Of a stretch of DNA of 19,490 nt, positions 13,762 through 19,490 are shown in pieces; within the stretch, counting starts at the first letter, position 1, and the number at the start of each line of letters is the position of its first letter. The notes under the pieces are model-generated. The model was given only the letters and a program-made list of their open reading frames with translations. It did not search any database and was not told the DNA's origin. The position numbers were made by a program, and so were the translations under genes. The DNA lies in the NCBI GenBank assembly GCA_900553945.1, contig USFR01000016.1:1-19490 (forward strand), read 5' to 3'. Origin of the DNA: an uncultured Clostridium sp. (GTDB lineage Bacteria; Bacillota; Clostridia; TANB77; CAG-508).

Positions 13762-16725
13762 ATGAACGAAAAATATGAGAAAGCAAAAGAGCTTGTAAAA
13801 AAGCATCATCAAGAGCATTTGCTAAAGTTCTATGATGAGTTAGATGATGAAAAGAAAAAAGAACTATTAGATCAAATTCTAACAATTGATTTTGATTTGA
13901 TGGAAAAACTTTATCATGATGCTAAAAAACCATTAGACTTAGAAAATGTAACTGTTGAACCTATTGATTATGTTGATAAATCTAAAATGACTGCAACAGA
14001 AATAAAAGCCTATGAAGAAAAAGGAATTGAAGCAATTAAAGCAAATAAGTTTGCTGTTGTTACAATGGCTGGAGGACAAGGAACAAGATTAGGACATAAG
14101 GGACCAAAAGGTACATTTGATATGGGATTACCATCTCATAAATCTTTATTTGAATTATTATGTGATAATTTAAAAAGAGCAAATGAAAAATATGGTGTTG
14201 TTATTCCTTGGTATATAATGACAAGTAGAGAAAACAATGCTGCAACTGTTGATTTCTTCAAGAAAAACAAATATTTTGGATATCCAAAAGAGTCTATTAA
14301 ATTCTTTATTCAAGGTGAATTACCAATGATTAGCGTTGATGGAAAGATTTTATTAGATGAAAATAAAATGGTTAAAAAAGCTGCTGATGGACATGGCGGT
14401 ACATTAAAAGCTATGGGAAAAGAAAAAATTATTAAACAAATGAAAGCTGATGGAATTGAATGGGTTTTTGTTAGTGGTGTTGATAATGTCCTTGTTAAAT
14501 CAGTTGATCCACTTTTACTTGGAATGTCAATTGAGAACAAAGTTCTTGGTTCCGTAAAGACAATTGAAAAAACAGACCCAAAAGAAAAGGTTGGAGTTTT
14601 CTGTAGAAAGAATAAAAAAGTTGGTGTTATAGAATATACTGAAATTTCTGATGAAATGGCTCAAATGAGAGATAAATATGGAGCATTAGTATATGGAGAT
14701 GCAAATGCAATATTCCATTTATATAACATTAAAGGATTAGAAAAGGTTAGTGATTTACGTTTACCATATCATACAGCTTTTAAAAAGGCCAAATATATAG
14801 ATGAAAATGGAAAACTTGTTGAACCAACTTCACCAAATGCATATAAATTTGAATTATTTATATTTGATTCATATGAAATGCTTGATGATGTAGTTGTATT
14901 AAGAGTAAAAAGAGAAGAAGAATTTGCACCAATAAAAAATGCTGAAGGTCAAGATAGCCCAGAAACAGCTAGAAAATTATATACAGATTATTGGAACAAG
15001 ATGGCTTATATGGCTCAATATGATAAATGGTGTGAAGATCCAGATATTGATGATGATACAAAGCAAGAATTGCTTGAAATAAAAGGAAATGATGAAGAAA
15101 TTAAAGATCGTTTTTATAAGTCATTAGATTTTGGAACTGCTGGACTTAGAGGAGTTATTGGGGCAGGTACAAATAGAATGAATAAATATACTGTTTCAAA
15201 AGCAACACAAGGATTAGCAAATTATATATTAAAACAAGGAACAGAGAAAAAAGGTGTTGTAATTTCTTATGATTCAAGAAGAATGTCAAAAGAATTTAGT
15301 GAATATACAGCTTTATGCTTAAATGCTAATGGAATTAAGACATATAAGTTCGAAGATTTAAGACCAGTTCCTGAATTATCATTTGCAGTAAGAGAGTTAG
15401 GAGCTACAGCTGGAATTATGATTACAGCAAGTCATAATCCACCTCAATATAATGGATATAAAGTTTATTGGGATGATGGAGCTCAAATTGTTGCACCAAG
15501 GGACAAAGAGATTATTGAAGAAGTAAATAAAGTTACTGAATATTCAATGGTTAAGACTATGTCAAGAGAACTTGCTGGTGAGAAAAAATTATATCATTTA
15601 ATTGGTAATGCTATTGATAAAAGATATATTGAGGCTTTAAAATCTCAATCAATTCATCCAGAAGTTACTCATGAGATGGGAAAAGATATTAAAATAGTAT
15701 ATACTCCATTACATGGAGCTGGAAATAAACCTGTACAAAGAGTTTTAGAAGAACTAGGATTTGAACATGTTTATGTTGTTCCAGAACAAGAATTACCAGA
15801 TGGTAATTTTCCAACAGTTGATTATCCAAATCCAGAAGTTGCAAAAGCATATGATTTGGCATTAAAATTAGCTAAAAAAGTTGATGCTGATATAATTTTG
15901 GCAACTGATCCCGATTCTGATAGATTAGGAATTCAAGTTAAAGATTCAAAAACAGGAGAATATATTTTCTATACAGGAAATATGACAGCTTTATTAATTG
16001 CTGAATATATTTTATCCCAAAGAAAAGAAAATGGTTCTCTTCCTAAGAATGGAGCTGTTATTAAGACAATAGTTTCATCTAATTTGACAGATGCAATTGC
16101 TGATGAGTATAAAATGCATTTGATTGAAACTTTAACAGGATTTAAATATATTGGAGAACAAATTAGATTGTTTGAAGAGAAACATGATTATGAATATGTA
16201 TTTGGATTTGAAGAGAGTTATGGTTGCTTAGTTGGAACTCATGCAAGAGATAAAGATGGTATTGTTGCAGTAATGATGTTATCAGAAGCAGCAGCCTATT
16301 ACAAGAAACAAGGCTTGACTCTATGGGATCAAATGATTAATATTTATGAGAAATATGGATATTATAAAGAAGCTCAAGTTTCAACTGTTTTAAAAGGTGC
16401 TGAGGGTGCTGAAAAGATAAAAGAATTAATGAATAATTTGCGTGAAAATCCACCAAAATCTTTCGGAGATTTTGAGATTGAAGCAATTAGAGATTATACA
16501 TTAGGAATTAGAAAAGATTTGAAAACTGGTAAAGAAGAGAAAATTACTTTACCTAAGTCAAACGTTTTATATTATGAACTTGCTAATAATGAATGGTGTT
16601 GTGCTAGACCTTCTGGTACAGAACCAAAAGTCAAATTCTATATGGGTGTTAAAGGTAAGACTATGGAAGATGCTGATACTCGTTTAGAGAGTTTAAAAGA
16701 AGAAGTTCTTAAAAAGGTTGAATAA
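13762..16725 (+). CDS. Fusion of UDP-sugar pyrophosphorylase and phosphohexomutase
   Basis: One uninterrupted 987-residue frame with two complete enzymes. Residues 1-405 are a UAP1/UDPGP-family uridylyltransferase: HQEHLLKFYDEL near the start, nucleotide loop MAGGQGTRLG (102-111) followed by KGPKGTFDMGL, IQGELPMI, GHGGTLKAM (210-218), SGVDNVL (238-244), and the closing YKFELFIFDS and REEEFAPIKNAEG. Residues 412-987 are a PgcA-type phosphoglucomutase/phosphomannomutase: FGTAGLRGVIGAGTNRMN (457-474), active-site TASHNPP with Ser557, metal loop DPDSDR, sugar loop GFEESYG and phosphate loop RPSGTEPK. The linker is very short. All key motifs look intact, so both halves are probably active, converting a hexose 6-phosphate to the 1-phosphate and then to a UDP-sugar. 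Whether the sugar is glucose, GlcNAc or another is not decidable; PgcA relatives suggest glucose. GGAG lies 14 bases before the ATG, rather far. No ribosome site precedes the internal Met codons at the junction. Confidence 0.93.
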   Translation: MNEKYEKAKELVKKHHQEHLLKFYDELDDEKKKELLDQILTIDFDLMEKLYHDAKKPLDLENVTVEPIDYVDKSKMTATEIKAYEEKGIEAIKANKFAVVTMAGGQGTRLGHKGPKGTFDMGLPSHKSLFELLCDNLKRANEKYGVVIPWYIMTSRENNAATVDFFKKNKYFGYPKESIKFFIQGELPMISVDGKILLDENKMVKKAADGHGGTLKAMGKEKIIKQMKADGIEWVFVSGVDNVLVKSVDPLLLGMSIENKVLGSVKTIEKTDPKEKVGVFCRKNKKVGVIEYTEISDEMAQMRDKYGALVYGDANAIFHLYNIKGLEKVSDLRLPYHTAFKKAKYIDENGKLVEPTSPNAYKFELFIFDSYEMLDDVVVLRVKREEEFAPIKNAEGQDSPETARKLYTDYWNKMAYMAQYDKWCEDPDIDDDTKQELLEIKGNDEEIKDRFYKSLDFGTAGLRGVIGAGTNRMNKYTVSKATQGLANYILKQGTEKKGVVISYDSRRMSKEFSEYTALCLNANGIKTYKFEDLRPVPELSFAVRELGATAGIMITASHNPPQYNGYKVYWDDGAQIVAPRDKEIIEEVNKVTEYSMVKTMSRELAGEKKLYHLIGNAIDKRYIEALKSQSIHPEVTHEMGKDIKIVYTPLHGAGNKPVQRVLEELGFEHVYVVPEQELPDGNFPTVDYPNPEVAKAYDLALKLAKKVDADIILATDPDSDRLGIQVKDSKTGEYIFYTGNMTALLIAEYILSQRKENGSLPKNGAVIKTIVSSNLTDAIADEYKMHLIETLTGFKYIGEQIRLFEEKHDYEYVFGFEESYGCLVGTHARDKDGIVAVMMLSEAAAYYKKQGLTLWDQMINIYEKYGYYKEAQVSTVLKGAEGAEKIKELMNNLRENPPKSFGDFEIEAIRDYTLGIRKDLKTGKEEKITLPKSNVLYYELANNEWCCARPSGTEPKVKFYMGVKGKTMEDADTRLESLKEEVLKKVE

Positions 16726-16740
16726 TATATTTTATTTTAG

Positions 16741-16779
16741 ATGAGGAAGCATAGCGGTTAGCTATGTTTTCTCATTTTT
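16741..16779 (+). terminator. Intrinsic terminator after the fusion gene
   Basis: ATGAGGAAGCATAGC (16741-16755) pairs with GCTATGTTTTCTCAT (16761-16775) over 15 positions, two of them G-U, with loop GGTTA. A T-run follows to 16779. It lies 15 bases past the stop codon. Confidence 0.85.
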
Positions 16780-16785
16780 GATATT

Positions 16786-16963
16786 TATAAAGAAAAATAC
16801 ATATTAAAATTTTTTCACACCTTGCTGGCGCATTCCTCGGAATTTGAAAATAAAAATTTGCTATTTTTATTTTCAATCCGGGTAGAATGCTTCAATCGAA
16901 CTCACTTCGTTCGTTTGGTCCCTGCGCGGTGATTCAAAAATTTTATATGTATTTTTCTTTATA
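16786..16963. repeat. Nested inverted-repeat element of about 178 bp
   Basis: The outer arms run from TATAAAGAAAAATACATAT (16786-16804) through TCACACC (16815-16821), and on the right from GGTGATTC (16928-16935) to ATGTATTTTTCTTTATA (16947-16963). Inside, GCATTC (16830-16835) pairs with GAATGC (16885-16890), and GAAAATAAAAAT (16846-16857) pairs perfectly with ATTTTTATTTTC (16863-16874) around TTGCT. On the right lies a second small hairpin, CGAAC (16897-16901) with GTTCG (16909-16913). The whole can fold as a three-way junction. Its interior is clearly richer in GC than the flanks. A MITE-like or dispersed palindromic element is most likely; a structured RNA is the alternative. Confidence 0.7.
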
Positions 16964-17350
16964 TTACAATAAAATGTTGTTAAGATAAAATTGAAAAGTT
17001 GTGGATAGGCTGTGGATTGCATATTATTGGTATTTTTAAGGTGTAGGATTATTTTGAGAGAGAGTAAATTTTGATGTAAAATGAATTTCGAATTTGATAT
17101 CCTGAAATGTAGTTTGCGTAAAGAAAAGTCGATATTTGCCGAAAAAAGATATAAAAATGTAAAGGAAAAGAGATTAAATTCAAATAAAAAGATAAAGAAT
17201 GTCGAAAAGTGTTGATAAAATAATATTTTATATATTTTTATTGTCAAATAGACAATAAAGAAAATAAAATTATGGAATTTAGTGACATTGATTAATTTTA
17301 ATAGATGTTTAAAATGAAGGCAGTATGAAAAAAGGTTAGGAGAAATGGCG
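16964..17350. other. Intergenic leader before the surface-protein gene
   Basis: There is no supported gene here. Notable pieces are two DnaA-box-like nonamers (17000-17008 TGTGGATAG; 17011-17019 TGTGGATTG), a small palindrome TATTGTC-AAATA-GACAATA (17239-17257), and two possible promoters for the downstream gene. An open frame on the minus strand over 16873-17409 runs through the palindromic element and is rejected. Confidence 0.5.
17241..17315 (+). promoter_or_regulatory. Candidate promoters of the surface-protein gene
   Basis: Two sigma-A-like candidates are seen: TTGTCA (17241-17246) with TAAAAT (17265-17270), 18-base spacer; and TTGATT (17288-17293) with TAAAAT (17310-17315), 16-base spacer. 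The first -35 overlaps the palindrome at 17239-17257. I cannot choose between them from sequence alone. Confidence 0.4.
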
Positions 17351-19490
17351 ATGTCTAAGAAACAATCTACAAAATCTATGGAAAGAAAATCAATTAAACA
17401 AAGAATCACGGGAATTTCAAAAAAGAAAATTGTAAGTATGGCAATTTTAGCGGTGGCTGTGATTGCTATTATAGTCGCAATTGTTGAGAATCAATTAAAT
17501 GCACAAAAGTTAAGGAGAAATGAAAGTGCTATAGATAGTGAATCTGTTCATGCAATGACAAAAGCTGAAACTACTGAAACAGAAAACAATGATTCTAATG
17601 GAATTTCATTATATGCTTCAGATACATCATCAGAGGTTAAAGAGTGGGCAAAAGTAATAGGAGGTAGTAACACAACAGATGAAATACACTCTGTAGCAGA
17701 AACAAGTGATGGTGGTTACATAGTAGGGGGATATTTTAGTTCGAAAACTGTAGATTTAGGAAATGGAATAACGTTTACAAATAGAAGTACATCCGAATAT
17801 GATCATAGTGATGGAATTATAATAAAGTACGATAGTAGTGGCAAAGCTGAATGGGCACAACAAATAGGAGGAACAGAGTATGATACTATAATGTCTGTGA
17901 AACAAACAAGTGATGGAGGTTACATAGTAGGAGGAATTTTTAAATCTTCTAGAATAAGTTTAGGAAATGGAGTAAGTCTAACTTCTAATGGTGATAAAGA
18001 TGGAATGGTAATAAAGTATAATAGTACTGGAGTAGCACAATGGGCAAAAGCTATAGGAGGTACACAATCAGACTATATATACTCAGCATATGAAACAAAA
18101 GATGGAGGATATATATTAGGAGGTGTTTTTTTATCGAGTACTATAAGTTTAGGAAATGGAGTAAGTTTATCTAATTCAAGTTCTTCAAGTAGTTCTTATC
18201 AGGAAGATGGAATGATAATAAAGCTTAATAGCAGGGGTGTAGCACAATGGGCAAAAGGAATAGAATGTTCTAATTCTGCTCATGTTAGCAAATTGGTTGT
18301 GACAAGTGATGGAGGTTGTATAGTTGGAGGATACTTTGGAAATGGAGCAAGTTATTTACATGTAGGTGATATATGGGTAAATAATACAGATTACAATTAC
18401 TATGATGGTTTTGTGGCAAAATATGATAGTACAGGTGAAGCACAATGGGCAAAAGGAATAGGAGGTACTAATAATGATTATATACGAGCAGTAGCAGAAT
18501 GTAGTGATGGAGGATATATAGTAGGAGGATATTTTTCGAGTGCTAATATTGATTTAGATACGGGAATAAGTTTAACTAATAAATCAAAATATGATGCAAT
18601 GATAATTAAGTATAGTAGTAATGGAAAAGTAGAATGGGCTCGAGGAATAGAAGGAAGTTCAAATGTGCTATCAGTGTCAGGAACAAGTGATGGAGGTTGT
18701 GTAGTAGGAGGATACTTTTATACAAGTAGTATTAATGTAGGTGATGGAATAAGTTTAACTAGTAAAGATGGTGGTTCATTCTATGATGGAATGATAATCA
18801 AGTATAGTAGTAGTGGAAAAGTAGAGAGTGCATTAGGAATAGGAGGAGAATATTACGATTTAATAAATTCAGTTGTGGAATGTAGCGATGGAGGTTATAT
18901 ATCAGGAGGACGTTTTTCAAGTAGTTGTATAAATTTAGACAATGGAATAAGTTTAGTTAATTTAAATAATAAAGCATATGATTATGCTGGTATGGTTATA
19001 AAGCTTGGTGGGTTAGCAAAGAAAACATCAGTTGTAGTTCATCATTATGTTCAAGGCACAACAACAAGTATAAGTAATGATGTTACTATAGAAGGAAATG
19101 TTGGTGATGCGTATGCAACAAGTACAGCAACAGATATACCAGAATATTATAAACTTGTAAGCACGCCTAAAAATGCATCTGGTACTATGACAGAGGATCA
19201 GATTACTGTTACGTATTATTATAAATTGAAGAGTTATTTATATACAGTTAGGTATTTAGAAAAAGATACAAACAAAGTATTAAAAACAGCCAAAGCAACT
19301 AATAAGACATATGGTTCAGTTGTAACGGCAGTATCAGAGAAGGTTGACATAGATGGATATAATTATAGTTCAGCAAGTGCAGATAGTATAACAATAGGAA
19401 CAAATTCAAATGAAATTATTTTATACTATACACCAAGAACGGATTTAAGTTATACAGTTAATTATTTAGAAAAGGATACAAATAAAGTAA
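17351..19490 (+). CDS. Large repeat-rich cell-surface protein, 5' part
   Basis: The frame stays open to the window end, giving the first 713 residues. Residues 27-46 are a hydrophobic segment after a basic N-terminus, a long signal peptide or signal anchor. A Ser/Thr/Glu-rich stretch follows. Residues about 99-555 are seven repeats of 63-69 residues with the pattern EWAK-IGG, SDGGYIVGGYFSS, LGNGISLT, DG-IIKY-S-G. Each begins at a Trp (99, 168, 231, 300, 366, 429) except the last, where Ser493 replaces it. Seven units suggest a seven-bladed beta-propeller. MucBP-like domains follow: one at about 558-625 and then copies starting YTVRYLEKDTNKV (631) and YTVNYLEKDTNKV (701), period 70 residues. 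Adhesion to host or mucus glycans is an inference. The ATG at 17351 was chosen because AGGAG lies eight bases upstream; the ATG at 17345 is too close to it. Any wall anchor would be beyond the window. Confidence 0.88.
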   Translation, partial: MSKKQSTKSMERKSIKQRITGISKKKIVSMAILAVAVIAIIVAIVENQLNAQKLRRNESAIDSESVHAMTKAETTETENNDSNGISLYASDTSSEVKEWAKVIGGSNTTDEIHSVAETSDGGYIVGGYFSSKTVDLGNGITFTNRSTSEYDHSDGIIIKYDSSGKAEWAQQIGGTEYDTIMSVKQTSDGGYIVGGIFKSSRISLGNGVSLTSNGDKDGMVIKYNSTGVAQWAKAIGGTQSDYIYSAYETKDGGYILGGVFLSSTISLGNGVSLSNSSSSSSSYQEDGMIIKLNSRGVAQWAKGIECSNSAHVSKLVVTSDGGCIVGGYFGNGASYLHVGDIWVNNTDYNYYDGFVAKYDSTGEAQWAKGIGGTNNDYIRAVAECSDGGYIVGGYFSSANIDLDTGISLTNKSKYDAMIIKYSSNGKVEWARGIEGSSNVLSVSGTSDGGCVVGGYFYTSSINVGDGISLTSKDGGSFYDGMIIKYSSSGKVESALGIGGEYYDLINSVVECSDGGYISGGRFSSSCINLDNGISLVNLNNKAYDYAGMVIKLGGLAKKTSVVVHHYVQGTTTSISNDVTIEGNVGDAYATSTATDIPEYYKLVSTPKNASGTMTEDQITVTYYYKLKSYLYTVRYLEKDTNKVLKTAKATNKTYGSVVTAVSEKVDIDGYNYSSASADSITIGTNSNEIILYYTPRTDLSYTVNYLEKDTNKV
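17645..19015 (+). repeat. Seven tandem propeller-type repeats inside the surface-protein gene
   Basis: Seven in-frame units of about 190-207 bases each encode the WAK-IGG / SDGGYIVGGYF / LGNGISL / DGMIIKY pattern. They are well matched at the protein level but not identical in DNA; unit 4 (from residue 300) is the most divergent and unit 7 has lost the opening Trp. This suggests old duplication with later drift rather than a recent expansion. Confidence 0.8.

Noticed and set aside
16886..16940. tRNA-like pieces (TTCAATC, stems near the right arm)
   Set aside because: No acceptor, anticodon and T arms in the right order or spacing; the pairing is better explained by the palindromic element.
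16873..17409. Minus-strand 178-residue open frame
   Set aside because: It runs through the palindromic element and the leader of the surface gene, has AT-driven composition and lacks a ribosome site.

Overview
The window comes from a very AT-rich, low-GC Firmicutes chromosome, most likely an anaerobic, endospore-forming member of the Clostridia. Evidence: sporulation genes (spmA, spmB, spoIIR, a GerMN-domain protein), a clostridial AbrB with a C-terminal CxxC...CxxC finger, a giant oxygen-sensitive 2-hydroxyacyl-CoA dehydratase activase-type protein, strong Shine-Dalgarno sites and sigma-A-like promoters. The species cannot be named; an uncultured gut clostridium is an inference from overall style only.

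Layout. 1-1200 has no convincing gene. It holds a perfect 146-bp direct repeat (1-146 and 769-914), a bulged inverted-repeat element (629-757) and extremely A-rich tracts. 1201-5532 (-) is the activase-related protein, divergent from a GerMN-domain membrane protein (5701-6240, +). 6680-8948 carries trmN6 and rsmI (+) facing abrB (-). This is the order known from the Bacillus subtilis yabB-yazA-yabC-abrB region, but yazA is absent and degenerate copies of the trmN6 end fill its place. 9100-10193 is the spmAB pair (+), overlapping tail to tail with the murA-walJ pair (10179-12250, -). spoIIR (12459-13067, -) is divergent from a small MEDS-like gene of unknown function (13204-13689, +). Next is a 987-residue fusion of a UDP-sugar pyrophosphorylase (UAP1/UDPGP family) and a complete phosphohexomutase (13762-16725, +). 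A terminator and a roughly 178-bp inverted-repeat element follow. The right edge is the 5' part of a large cell-surface protein (17351 to the end, +) with seven propeller-like repeats and then MucBP-like repeats.

How it fits together. trmN6 and rsmI modify tRNA and 16S rRNA; murA makes peptidoglycan precursor and is co-transcribed with walJ; spmAB, spoIIR and perhaps the GerMN protein serve sporulation. The fusion protein could carry a hexose 6-phosphate through the 1-phosphate to a UDP-sugar in one polypeptide, feeding wall or surface glycans. No tRNA, rRNA, CRISPR array or transposase gene was seen.

Best candidates for something undescribed are the pyrophosphorylase-mutase fusion, the repeat locus at the left edge, the nested palindrome at 16786-16963, and the terminal self-duplications around trmN6.
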